Made by a program: the position numbers and the translations under genes
Source of the DNA: Streptomyces sp. NBC_01549
GTDB lineage: Bacteria; Actinomycetota; Actinomycetes; Streptomycetales; Streptomycetaceae
Length of the DNA stretch: 64,000 nucleotides
Assembly (NCBI RefSeq): GCF_026339955.1
Contig: NZ_JAPEPW010000004.1
Coordinates: forward strand, 186,001 to 250,000
Direction of reading: 5' to 3'
Notes under the pieces: model-generated
Told to the model about the DNA's origin: nothing
The model's database searches: none
The model's input: only the letters and a program-made list of their open reading frames with translations
Shown: piece after piece, positions 34,724 to 43,692 of the stretch
How positions within the stretch are numbered: the first letter of the stretch is position 1
How the letters are laid out: each line of letters opens with the position of its first letter

Positions 34724-37306
34724 TCATACGCCTCCTCCTATGCTCTGCGTAGCACTGGAGTGCTCCACCCGCTCGGCAAAGGGCAGGGACAGCACCATGG
34801 TCAGACCGCCGCCGGGAGTGTCCTCCGGAGTGAGCGTGCCGTCCATCGCCTCGGTCAGACCGCGCGCGAGGGCGAGGCCCAGGCCCAGTCCGGTGGTGTT
34901 GTCGGTGTCGCCGAGGCGCTGGAAGGGTTCAAAAAGACGGTCGAGGTCGGTGGGCGGCAGGCCGGGGCCACGGTCGACGACCCGGACTTCGACCCGGCCC
35001 GCGTGGGCGCTGGACGTCAGCAGGACCCTGCGTCCCGCCGGACTGTGGCGGGCGGCGTTGCCGACCAGATTGGCGATCACCCGCTCGAGGAGCGGTGGGT
35101 CGGCCAGGACTGCCGGGATCTCCTCCAGGTCCGCCACCTCCGCGTCAGGGGTGTCGGCCAGCGCCGCCGGGAGGACCTCCTCCAGGGTGGTGGCCCGAAG
35201 GTTCAGGGTGAGCGCGCCCGCCTGGAGGCGGCTGAGGTCCAGCAGATTCTCGATCAGCCGGTTCAGCCGGGCCATGGACTCGTCGGCGGTGGCGAGGAGT
35301 TCGTCCCGGTCCTCCGGGGAGAACTCCACGTCACGGCTGCGCAGCGAGGTGACGGCGGCCCAGCCGGCGGCCAGCGGGGTGCGCAGGTCGTGGCCGACCG
35401 CCCGCAGCAGCGCCGTACGCATCCGGTCGGCGGCCTTGACCGGTTCGACCTGGGCGGCGGCCTCGGCGAGCCGGGCCCGTTCGACGGCGGCGCCGACGTG
35501 CGCGGCGAAGGCGGACAGTACGCGCCGCTCGGAGGACGGCAGGGTGCGGCCACGCAGGACCAGGAAGGCACTGGGGCCCGCGGGCACGACGGTCGCGCCG
35601 GCGGCTTCGGACGCCCGGGCGGCGTCTGGCGGCTCGTCCACCAGTTCCGCGGAGTCCATGCCGAAGGTCTCCCGGGTCCGTTCCACCAATGCCGGGATGG
35701 TCGCACCGCCCCGCACGATCGTGCCCGCGAGCGACGACATGGTCTCCGCCTCGGCCGTCGCCCGCGCCGAGCGCCGGGACAGGCGAAGGGAGCGGTCGAC
35801 AACGCCGGCGACCACGGCGGCGACCGCCGCGAAGACCGCCAGCGCCAGCAGCGCGTTGGGATCGTCGAGCGTGAACTGCCCGACGGGCGGAATGAACCAG
35901 TAGTTGAGCAGCAGGGACGCCGTCACCGAGGCGATCACCGCCGAGACGACCCCGCCTATGCAGGCCACCCCCACCACGGTGAGCAGGAACAGCAGCGCCT
36001 CGCTGGTGAGGTTGAGCCGGTCCCGGGCCCAGTCGAGATCGAGCAGAAAGGTGAGCGCCACCGGCAGCAGCAGCCCGGTGACCGGGCCCGCGACCCGGCG
36101 CGCGGTCGACAGGGTGCGCCGCCGCGAGGGCAGCAGCGTGCCGCGTCCTGCGCGCTCGTGCGTGACGATGTGGACGTCGATGTCCCCGGAGAGCTCCACC
36201 ACTGTCTCACCCGTACCACGTCCGGTGACGAAGCGCTCGATACGGCCGCGGCGGCTGGTGCCGACGACGAGTTGGGTGGCGTTCTCGGCGCGGGCGAACT
36301 CCACCAGGGCGGTGGCCACGTCGTCGCCGACGACCGAGTGGTAGCTGCCGCCGAGGTCCTCAATCAGCCGCCGCTGCCGGGCGAGTGAGGCATGCGAGGC
36401 GCCGGCGGCGAGGCCGTCGCTGCGGGTCACGTGCACGGCGAGCAGGTCACCGCCCACGGACCGGTCGGCGATCCGGGCGGCCCGCCGGATGAGGGTGTCC
36501 CCCTCGGGCCCGCCGGTGAGGGCCACGACCACCCGCTCCCTCGTCTCCCACACCCCGCCGATGCCGTGCTCGGAGCGGTAGGACTGCAACGCCTCGTCGA
36601 CCCGGTCGGCCACCCACAGCAGGGCCAGCTGACGCAGCGCGGTCAGATTGCCGGGCCGGAAGTAGTTCGCGAGCGCCGCGTCCACCTTCTCCGGGGCGTA
36701 GATGTTGCCGTGCGCCATCCGGCGGCGCAGCCCCTCGGGCGGGATGTCCACCAGCTCGATCTGCTGGGCCCGTCGTACGACCTCGTCGGGCACCGTCTCG
36801 CGCTGCGGCACCCGCGTGATCTTCTCGACCACGTCGTTGAGGGATTCCAGGTGCTGGATGTTCAGCGCCGTGATGACGTCGATCCCGGCGGCGAGGAGTT
36901 CCTCGATGTCCTGCCAGCGCTTGGGATTGCGGCCCTCGCCAGGGACGTTGCTGTGGGCGAACTCGTCCACGATCGTGACCTGCGGGCGGCGCTCGAGGAC
37001 CGCGGCGAGGTCCATCTCCTCGAACTCCCCGCCGCGATAGACACACGGGAGGCGCCCGGCCACTTCCAGGCCGTCGAGCATCGCCTCGGTGCCGGGGCGC
37101 CCGTGACACTCCACGAACCCCACCACCACATCGGCGCCGCGCGCCGCCCTGCGCCGTCCCTCGTCGAGCATGCGGTAGGTCTTGCCCACGCCCGGGGCGG
37201 CCCCCAGGAAGACCTTCAGCCGACCGGGCCGTACGTCACCCAGGCCGGGCCGGACATCCCCCCTGTCGGCCTGTACGTCACTCACATCGTTCCGTACGTC
37301 ACTCAT
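34724..37306 (-). CDS. Second complete KdpD-type sensor histidine kinase
   Basis: This 860-residue protein has the same layout as kdpD at 20769: Walker A GAAPGVGKTYRMLDEGRRRA, universal-stress domain (VVALTGGPEGDTLIRRAARI), DUF4118 helices, GAF region, phospho-acceptor His639 in VGHDLRTPLAAG, and NLVGNAARHSPAGRR plus GLGLGLALARG for ATP binding. The N-terminus carries an unusual run of DVR/DVRP repeats before the KdpD domain. Start choice is uncertain: ATG 37306 is given, TTG 37339 is possible. No response regulator lies beside it, so it may signal to the single KdpE or to a distant partner. It has its own upstream half-site array. Confidence 0.88.
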   Translation of the reverse strand: MSDVRNDVSDVQADRGDVRPGLGDVRPGRLKVFLGAAPGVGKTYRMLDEGRRRAARGADVVVGFVECHGRPGTEAMLDGLEVAGRLPCVYRGGEFEEMDLAAVLERRPQVTIVDEFAHSNVPGEGRNPKRWQDIEELLAAGIDVITALNIQHLESLNDVVEKITRVPQRETVPDEVVRRAQQIELVDIPPEGLRRRMAHGNIYAPEKVDAALANYFRPGNLTALRQLALLWVADRVDEALQSYRSEHGIGGVWETRERVVVALTGGPEGDTLIRRAARIADRSVGGDLLAVHVTRSDGLAAGASHASLARQRRLIEDLGGSYHSVVGDDVATALVEFARAENATQLVVGTSRRGRIERFVTGRGTGETVVELSGDIDVHIVTHERAGRGTLLPSRRRTLSTARRVAGPVTGLLLPVALTFLLDLDWARDRLNLTSEALLFLLTVVGVACIGGVVSAVIASVTASLLLNYWFIPPVGQFTLDDPNALLALAVFAAVAAVVAGVVDRSLRLSRRSARATAEAETMSSLAGTIVRGGATIPALVERTRETFGMDSAELVDEPPDAARASEAAGATVVPAGPSAFLVLRGRTLPSSERRVLSAFAAHVGAAVERARLAEAAAQVEPVKAADRMRTALLRAVGHDLRTPLAAGWAAVTSLRSRDVEFSPEDRDELLATADESMARLNRLIENLLDLSRLQAGALTLNLRATTLEEVLPAALADTPDAEVADLEEIPAVLADPPLLERVIANLVGNAARHSPAGRRVLLTSSAHAGRVEVRVVDRGPGLPPTDLDRLFEPFQRLGDTDNTTGLGLGLALARGLTEAMDGTLTPEDTPGGGLTMVLSLPFAERVEHSSATQSIGGGV

Positions 37307-37400
37307 CGCAGCCGACGTGCTCCACTCACTGACGATCAACTCCCCATGGGGAAGGAGTACTTCCCCCCACCGAAGCCCTTCCGCAGGTCACCCGGCACGA

Positions 37401-37460
37401 CCCTTGACGCATCCTTGGCGCCGTTCCGGTAGACGTTGACACTGCCTTGACGGGCCCTGG
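37401..37460 (-). promoter_or_regulatory. Half-site array upstream of the second KdpD gene
   Basis: Read toward the gene, CGTCAAG, TGTCAAC, CGCCAAG and CGTCAAG start at offsets 0, 11, 32 and 43, all four well conserved. The array ends about 95 bp before ATG 37306. The antiporter gene on the other strand starts about 85 bp to the right, so it could be controlled from the same site. Confidence 0.7.
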
Positions 37461-37542
37461 CCCGATAGGGTGAAAGCGGTATGCCGGGAAGTCTGGTCGG
37501 CAGGGAGCCACAAGGGCTCCTTTTCAAGGCCAAGGGGACGGC

Positions 37543-39117
37543 ATGCGCAGCGTAGGAACGGTCCTGGCTCTCGTGGTGCTCGCCACTCTGGTGGCGACCT
37601 TCGCGCGCCGCTGGCGCATCCCCGCCCCTTCCCTGCTGGTGGTCGCGGGCCTCGCCGTCGCGCTGCTGCCGGGCACCCCGGAGATCCAGATCAGCCCCGA
37701 GATCATCGGCCTCGTCGTCCTGCCCCCGCTGCTGTACGCGAGCGCCGAGGAACTGTCCTGGCGTGAGCTGCGGGCGGTGTGGAAACCGGTCGGCGTGCTG
37801 TCCATCGGCCTGGTACTGGCCTCGGCCGCAGCCGTCGCGCTGGTGGCGTCCCTGGTCACCCCGCTGTCGTGGCAGATGGCCTTCGTACTGGGCGCGGTAC
37901 TCGCGAGCACCGACCCGGTCGCGGTCACCGCGCTCGGCAGACGCCTGGCGCTACCGCCCAAGGTCCAGGTCCTCGTCCAGGCCGAGAGCCTGTTCAACGA
38001 CGCGACCTCGCTGGTCCTGTTCCGGGTCGCTGTGAGCGTGGCCGTGGCATCGGCCGCCGCGAACTGGCACGCGGCGGGCGGGGAGTTCCTGCTGCTGGCG
38101 GGCGGCGGCATGGTCATCGGCGCGGCCGTCGCGGGCGTGGTAGCGCTGATCCGGCGGCGCACCGAGGACCCGGTCCTGGAGACCGTGATCGCCCTCGTCA
38201 CCCCGTACGCCGCCTACGTCCTGGCCGAGGCCGCGCACGCCTCGGGCGTCACCTCCGTCGTGGTGGCGGGAGTCGTCCTCGGCGGCCGGGGCGACCGACT
38301 CACCAACGCCCGCATCCGCCTCCAGCTGCACGCTGTGTACGGCACGGTGGTGTTCCTGCTGGAGAGCGTCGTCTTCAGTCTCATCGGGCTGGCCCTGCCC
38401 GCCCAGGTGCGGGCCCTGTCCGACGGCGACCGGGCCTGGCCCCTGTACGCGCTCGCCGTCGCCGCCACCCTGATCGCCATGCGCCTGCTGTGGCTGGCAC
38501 CGCTGTCGGCGGTGGTTCAGCGCAAGGGAGGCATCCAGCGCATGAACTGGCGGATCCCGATGGTCCTGACCTGGGCCGGCACCCGGGGCGTGGTCCCGCT
38601 GGCGGCAGCGCTGTCGATCCCGGTGACCACGAAGGCCGGGGCCACGCTCACGGAGCGCCCACTCGTCCTCGTCCTGACCACCTCGGTCGTCGTCACCACC
38701 CTCGTCGTGCAGGGCTTCACCCTCGCCCCGGTCGTCCGCCGCTCCGGCATCGCCCTGGAACCCGACCACACCGAACGCGAGGAGGCCGAGGCACGCTCCA
38801 GCCTGGCGGGCGCGGGGCTGAACCGCCTGGAGGAGATCTCCGAACTCGAAGCCGTTCCCGACGTCGTCCTCGACCGCCTCCGCCGCGGCCTCACGGCCCG
38901 CCTCGACGACGCTCACGACCGCCTCGCCGAGGGCAACGGCCAGGGTGCTCCCGCCGAGTCCGCCGACCTCGTCTACCGCCAGCTCCGCCGCGACCTGATC
39001 ACCATCGAGGCGGCGGAACTCCAGCGCCTGTACGACGAACACCGCATCAGCGACACGACCCGCCGCCGGCTGCAACGCTCACTGGACCTGGAGGAGGCGC
39101 GGCTCGCGGACGCGTGA
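37543..39117 (+). CDS. CPA1-family Na+(K+)/H+ antiporter, NhaP-like
   Basis: This 524-residue antiporter has about twelve helices and a C-terminal cytoplasmic helical part. The signature segments are STDPVAVTALGRRLALPPKV and QAESLFNDATSLVLFRVAVS, in which the Asp-Pro and Asn-Asp residues form the cation site of CPA1 antiporters. TWAGTRGVVPLAAALSIP matches helix ten. AAGGGGAC precedes ATG 37543. It exports Na+ or K+ against H+ entry, balancing the uptake systems of the island. It is divergent from the second KdpD gene. Confidence 0.88.
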   Translation: MRSVGTVLALVVLATLVATFARRWRIPAPSLLVVAGLAVALLPGTPEIQISPEIIGLVVLPPLLYASAEELSWRELRAVWKPVGVLSIGLVLASAAAVALVASLVTPLSWQMAFVLGAVLASTDPVAVTALGRRLALPPKVQVLVQAESLFNDATSLVLFRVAVSVAVASAAANWHAAGGEFLLLAGGGMVIGAAVAGVVALIRRRTEDPVLETVIALVTPYAAYVLAEAAHASGVTSVVVAGVVLGGRGDRLTNARIRLQLHAVYGTVVFLLESVVFSLIGLALPAQVRALSDGDRAWPLYALAVAATLIAMRLLWLAPLSAVVQRKGGIQRMNWRIPMVLTWAGTRGVVPLAAALSIPVTTKAGATLTERPLVLVLTTSVVVTTLVVQGFTLAPVVRRSGIALEPDHTEREEAEARSSLAGAGLNRLEEISELEAVPDVVLDRLRRGLTARLDDAHDRLAEGNGQGAPAESADLVYRQLRRDLITIEAAELQRLYDEHRISDTTRRRLQRSLDLEEARLADA

Positions 39118-39141
39118 GCGCGGTTCTCCGCACAGCTCGTC

Positions 39142-40716
39142 TCAGCGGAACTCGGCGAGCCGTGGCCGCAGCCCGAGCGCGGCGAGAGCGGCTGCCGCGA
39201 GGAGTGCGCCGAGGGCCCAGGGAAGCAGGCCGGTCACCTCGGCGCGGCCCGCCCGTACGGAGGCGGTGAAGTGGTAGCGGTTGATGTCGGTCACCTGGTC
39301 CAGAGCGTTCATCCACGCCCCGAAGTGCGCGTTGGACATCCCGGGCTCCCAACTGATGCAGAACGCGACGGCCTCGCGCTCCTTGCCATGCGCCACCAGC
39401 GCGCGGATCGTGCGGTCGTCACGCTGGTAGGCGGCGTACGTCTCGACGGTCTTCTCCGCCGCCGCCCGCTCCCCGGCGAAGGTGATGTTGTCGAGTTCGC
39501 GCCGGAACTCACCCGTGAAGCGCAGGTCGTCGTGGTCGGAGCGATATGCCTGCCAGGTCGTGGCGAGTTGGTCGGCGTACGTGCCGAGGGTCACCTTGGA
39601 AGTGCCGTACAGCTCCTGCGACTTGGTGAGGAACGTCTGCCCGTACTGCTCGCGGCGCTCCGGGTCGAGGAGGTAACGGCTCTCGTCGGCGTTCGCGTCG
39701 TAGGCCATCGCGCGGGCACGGGAAAGGGCGACGACGGAGTCGAAGGCATCCCGCCGGGCGCCGCGCAGATGCTCGGCGGAGGCGGACAGCGCCTGGGCGC
39801 CGAGAAGCACGGCGAGCAGGGCGCAGACCGTGGCGGCCAGGACACCGGGGTTGAGGATCCGGTGGAAGCGGCGAGCGAGGTACCACTGGAGGACGCCGAG
39901 TGCGACGAGCAGCAGCACGCCGAGCACGAGGACAGCGGCGAGTTGGCCCGACAGGGCCGAACGGGCTGTTTCATACTGCCTGTTGAACGCACTGTTGTTG
40001 GAGTCGACCAACTTCCTTGCGTCTGGGAGGAGTTGGTTCCGCAGCAGGTCGGTGGCCTTGCGGTAGTCCGCGAGTGCGGCCGGCTTGCCGCCGGCGCGGC
40101 CGTCGTTCTCCAGGGCGCGGCCGATCAGTTCCTGGTACTCGGCGAAGCCGTCGGTGAGGGACTCCACGGTGTGCTCGTCAGTGCGGTCGCCCTGCGCGGC
40201 GACGGCGAGGGTGCGCAGGTCGTGGCCGATGGTGCGGCGCGCGTCGCCGTAGAAGCCGGCCGCCTTCTCGTGCGGCGTCGCCAGGCGCCCTTTGCCCGCA
40301 TTGCCGCTGGACAGAAGGATGTTGGCCGCCTGCGCGTCCATGTCGTTGAGCGCGAGGTCGAGGTCGGCGGCGCTGGTCGTCCTGGGAGCCTCCTGGCGGG
40401 CGACCTCGTCCCACGTGCCGGATGCGGCGAGCCCGGCCAGCCCGAGCAGCAGCACCAGAGTGACGGTGAGCGAGACCGTGGCCGCGCGCAGAAGGCGCAG
40501 CCGCGCGGGCACGGTGGCCCAGAAGCGGCGGCGCAGAGCGGCCCGCGCGGCCACGGCCCGCTGCCGGAGGTGCCGCCTTCGGCGGCCCGGCCGCGACCCC
40601 CCTCGTGGCCGCAGGCCGGTCCCGCCCGCGGGCGGGGCGACCGGTCCGTGCTGTGGCTGCGCGACAGCGCCGGCCTCCGCCTCGGAACTGCTCGTGGTTC
40701 CGGCCGTGATGGTCAC
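39142..40716 (-). CDS. Four-helix sensor-like membrane protein with two extracytoplasmic domains
   Basis: This 524-residue protein has an Arg-rich cytoplasmic N-terminus, helix one (LLRAATVSLTVTLVLLLGLA), a helical outside domain, helices two and three (SGQLAAVLVLGVLLLVALGV; ILNPGVLAATVCALLAVLLG), a second outside domain and a last helix (LLPWALGALLAAAALAALGL). The layout resembles sensor inputs such as GlnX-type proteins, but there is no kinase domain. GGAGGG lies before GTG 40716. The gene has a full half-site array upstream and faces the orphan kdpB, suggesting a role in ion or osmotic sensing. Function is inferred only from context. Confidence 0.65.
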   Translation of the reverse strand: MTITAGTTSSSEAEAGAVAQPQHGPVAPPAGGTGLRPRGGSRPGRRRRHLRQRAVAARAALRRRFWATVPARLRLLRAATVSLTVTLVLLLGLAGLAASGTWDEVARQEAPRTTSAADLDLALNDMDAQAANILLSSGNAGKGRLATPHEKAAGFYGDARRTIGHDLRTLAVAAQGDRTDEHTVESLTDGFAEYQELIGRALENDGRAGGKPAALADYRKATDLLRNQLLPDARKLVDSNNSAFNRQYETARSALSGQLAAVLVLGVLLLVALGVLQWYLARRFHRILNPGVLAATVCALLAVLLGAQALSASAEHLRGARRDAFDSVVALSRARAMAYDANADESRYLLDPERREQYGQTFLTKSQELYGTSKVTLGTYADQLATTWQAYRSDHDDLRFTGEFRRELDNITFAGERAAAEKTVETYAAYQRDDRTIRALVAHGKEREAVAFCISWEPGMSNAHFGAWMNALDQVTDINRYHFTASVRAGRAEVTGLLPWALGALLAAAALAALGLRPRLAEFR

Positions 40717-40792
40717 GAGCCCTCCAAGGTCACGCCACAGGCGGTCGCCCGTGTCGCACAGTCTGCGGCCGGTTTCGGCCACGGGCGTCGCC

Positions 40793-40848
40793 CGTTGATG
40801 CCCTCCTGACGCTTTGACGGGTGACCTTGACGGGAGTCTGACGCCACC
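40793..40848 (-). promoter_or_regulatory. Half-site array upstream of the four-helix membrane protein
   Basis: Read toward the minus-strand gene, CGTCAGA, CGTCAAG, CGTCAGG and CATCAAC begin at offsets 0, 11, 32 and 43. An extra CGTCAAA lies between the pairs. The array ends about 75 bp before GTG 40716. The remaining divergent gap to 41195 shows no gene; one further CGTCAGG at 40860 points toward kdpB but lacks the full pattern. Confidence 0.7.
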
Positions 40849-41195
40849 GGCGGATCGCCCGTCAGGGAGGCGCAAATTCCGTGCCGGACAAAGCGGTTCG
40901 GGCGTCCGGCCGGGCTAGATTCCCTCTCGGCCGTCGGAGAGGCTGCGGACGTCAGTGGCATGACGGCTCTCCTCCGGGAGCACCCATCGGATGCTCCCGT
41001 CAGAACGCCTTTCCGGCGGCCGCGCACCCGGACGCGTCTCGTCGTCCCTCCCCGGCGTCCGTGCGCTGCCCTGCCCTGCGGTGCCGCCCCGGCACCGCAG
41101 GGCCCCACGGCCACCACGCGTTCTGTCAGCCCGACCGGTCTCCGGCGTGCCCTGGTGCGCGTGCGCCCGGTCTCCACCGAGGCATGAAGGTCCCC

Positions 41196-43349
41196 ATGTT
41201 TTCCGCCGCTCCCCAGCAGGCCCCGCCGTCCCGCCCGCAGCGCACCCCCCGGCCCGGATCGGAGGGTCGGGAGAGACGCCGCGCGCCGAGCGGGCTGTTC
41301 GAACCCGCCCAGCTCGTCCAGTCGTTCCCCGAGGCACTGCTCAAACTGCACCCGCGCGCCCTGGTCAGGAACCCGGTGCTGTTCGTCGTCTCCGTCGGCG
41401 CCGTCCTCACCACCCTCTCCGCGGTCCTCCACCCCGCCGTCTTCACCTGGGTCATCAGCGTCTGGCTGTGGCTGACCGTGATCTTCGCGAACCTTGCGGA
41501 GGCCGTCGCCGAGGGCCGCGGGAAGGCGCAGGCGGAGTCGCTGCGCCGGGCGCGCACGGACACGGTCGCGCTGCGTCTGCGCCACTGGAGCTACGGCACC
41601 GACCTGCGCCACGTGGAGACGGAGGCCGTGGCCGCCACCGAACTCAGGCCCCTCGATGTCGTCCTCGTTGAGGCGGGGGAACTGATCCCTGCCGACGGTG
41701 ACGTCATCGACGGGGTCGCGGCGGTCGACGAATCCGCCGTCACAGGGGAATCCGCACCCGTCATCAGCGAATCGGGTGGCGACCGCAGCGGTGTCACCGG
41801 CGGTACGACGGTCCTTTCCGACCGCATCCTCGTCCGCGTCAGCACCCGCCCCGGCAACTCCTTCCTGGACCGGATGATCGCCCTGGTCGAGGGCGCGTCC
41901 CGGCAGAAGACCCCGAACGAGATCGCCCTGAACATCCTGCTCGCCGCGCTCACCATCATCTTCCTGCTGGTCGTCGTCACCCTCCAGCCGATGGCCGAGT
42001 ACGCGGATGCCGCCCAGTCCACCACCGTCCTCGTCGCCCTTCTCGTCACCCTCATCCCCACGACGATCGGCGCCCTGCTGTCCGCGATCGGCATCGCCGG
42101 CACGGACCGACTCGTCCAACGCAATGTCCTGGCCATGTCGGGCCGCGCCGTCGAGGCCGCCGGCGACGTGGGCACCCTCCTCCTCGACAAAACCGGCACC
42201 ATCACTCTCGGCAACCGCGAGGCGGCCTCGTTCGTCCCGCTGCCCGGCATCGACGAGGCCCGGCTCGCCGACGCCGCCCAGCTGTCATCGCTGGCCGACG
42301 AGACACCGGAGGGCCGGTCCGTCGTCGTACTCGCGAAGGAACGGTACGGGCTGCGGGCTCCCGCCGAGGGCGAGTTGAGCCATGCGCGATGGGTACCGTT
42401 CAGCGCCCAGACCCGGATGAGCGGCGTCGACCTGCGCTGGGACAACGGCGCGGTATGCGCCATCCGCAAGGGTGCGGCCCAGCAGGTCATCGAGTGGGTG
42501 GAGATGTACGGCAGCCACGTCCCGCCCGAGGCCCGGTGGTTCGCCGACTCCGTCGCGGCCTCCGGTGGCACCCCGCTCCTGGTGGCCGTGCACGACTGGG
42601 ACGGGCCGCGGGTGCTGGGGCTGATCCGCCTCAAGGACGTCGTCAAGGACGGCATCCGCGAACGCTTCGCCGAGCTGCGCCGCATGGGCATCCGCACCGT
42701 GATGATCACCGGCGACAACCCTCTCACCGCCCGCGCCATCGCCGAAGAGGCGGGCGTGGACGACTACCTGGCCGAGGCCACCCCCGAGGACAAGCTCGCC
42801 CTGATCCGGCGCGAGCAGGAGGGCGGCAAGCTGGTCGCGATGACCGGCGACGGTACGAACGACGCGCCCGCGCTCGCGCAGGCGGACGTCGGCGTGGCCA
42901 TGAACACAGGCACCTCGGCGGCCAAGGAGGCCGGAAACATGGTCGACCTGGACTCCAACCCCACCAAGCTCATCGAGATCGTGGAAATCGGCAAGCAACT
43001 CCTCATCACCCGCGGGGCGTTGACGACGTTCTCCATCACGAACGACGTGGCGAAGTACTTCGCGATCATCCCGGCGATGTTCGCGGGCGCCTACCCGGGC
43101 CTGAAGTCGCTCAACATCATGGGCCTGCACAGCCCGACGTCCGCGATCACCTCGGCGATCATCTTCAACGCGCTCATCATCGTCGCCCTGATCCCGCTCG
43201 CCCTGCGCGGCGTCCGCTACACACCGTCGTCCGCGCACGACCTGCTGCGCCGCAACCTCATGCTGTACGGCCTCGGCGGGCTCATCCTGCCCTTCGTCGG
43301 CATCAAGATCATCGACCTGCTGATCTCGGGAGTGCCCGGCCTTGGCTGA
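41196..43349 (+). CDS. kdpB: Orphan KdpB-type P-type ATPase
   Basis: This 717-residue ATPase is closely similar to kdpB at 24869 throughout: TGESAPVISESGGDRSGVTG, Asp331 in LLLDKTGTITLGNREA, ITGDNPLTARAIAEEAGVDD and TGDGTNDAPALAQADVGVAM. No KdpA, KdpC or KdpF gene is near. The region between phosphorylation and hinge motifs has extra residues (DLRWDNGAVCAI, MYGSHVPPEARW). ATG 41196 with AAGG five bases upstream is preferred over ATG 41184. It could be an alternative catalytic subunit for the Kdp complex or have an independent role. All catalytic residues I can see are intact. Confidence 0.88.
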   Translation: MFSAAPQQAPPSRPQRTPRPGSEGRERRRAPSGLFEPAQLVQSFPEALLKLHPRALVRNPVLFVVSVGAVLTTLSAVLHPAVFTWVISVWLWLTVIFANLAEAVAEGRGKAQAESLRRARTDTVALRLRHWSYGTDLRHVETEAVAATELRPLDVVLVEAGELIPADGDVIDGVAAVDESAVTGESAPVISESGGDRSGVTGGTTVLSDRILVRVSTRPGNSFLDRMIALVEGASRQKTPNEIALNILLAALTIIFLLVVVTLQPMAEYADAAQSTTVLVALLVTLIPTTIGALLSAIGIAGTDRLVQRNVLAMSGRAVEAAGDVGTLLLDKTGTITLGNREAASFVPLPGIDEARLADAAQLSSLADETPEGRSVVVLAKERYGLRAPAEGELSHARWVPFSAQTRMSGVDLRWDNGAVCAIRKGAAQQVIEWVEMYGSHVPPEARWFADSVAASGGTPLLVAVHDWDGPRVLGLIRLKDVVKDGIRERFAELRRMGIRTVMITGDNPLTARAIAEEAGVDDYLAEATPEDKLALIRREQEGGKLVAMTGDGTNDAPALAQADVGVAMNTGTSAAKEAGNMVDLDSNPTKLIEIVEIGKQLLITRGALTTFSITNDVAKYFAIIPAMFAGAYPGLKSLNIMGLHSPTSAITSAIIFNALIIVALIPLALRGVRYTPSSAHDLLRRNLMLYGLGGLILPFVGIKIIDLLISGVPGLG

Positions 43350-43369
43350 ACCGCGCGCCACCTCCTTTG

Positions 43370-43419
43370 TCCGCCCGGTCCGTCAAGGTCACGTATGCAC
43401 ACGTCAGAACCACATCAGG
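43370..43419 (+). promoter_or_regulatory. Partial half-site array after the orphan kdpB
   Basis: CGTCAAG (43381), CGTCAGA (43402) and CATCAGG (43413) fall exactly on the 11, 32 and 43 positions of the island pattern; the first half-site is degenerate. The next clear gene is 274 bp downstream (43693). The rest of this 340-bp gap holds no recognisable gene. Confidence 0.4.
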
Positions 43420-43692
43420 GAACGGCTGTCGGGCTTGCCCGCGATGTGCGGGACGGCTTCGATGGGATACGTGAACAGCGCCTGGCTCCTCTTCGACCGG
43501 CCGCCGAGTCCTACTCGGCCGCTCCGTCGTGCGCCGCGCTGCCTGGAACGGTTCGCGTCCGCCCTTACCTGACGCTCTCTTCCGCAGTCACTGGGCGTCG
43601 TGATCCCATCCGGCGCCCTTTCTCTCTCCTGTCCGCACGACCGCCACCCCCTCCCTGGGGGTGTGCGGCGTGCCCGCAACCCCGGATGAACC

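Noticed and set aside
40860..40921. Half-site array directing the orphan kdpB
   Set aside because: CGTCAGG at 40860 and CGCAAAT 11 bp later fit, but the positions at 32 and 43 do not match well and the -10 candidate (TAGATT) is at a different distance from the arrays before 31298 and 48117.
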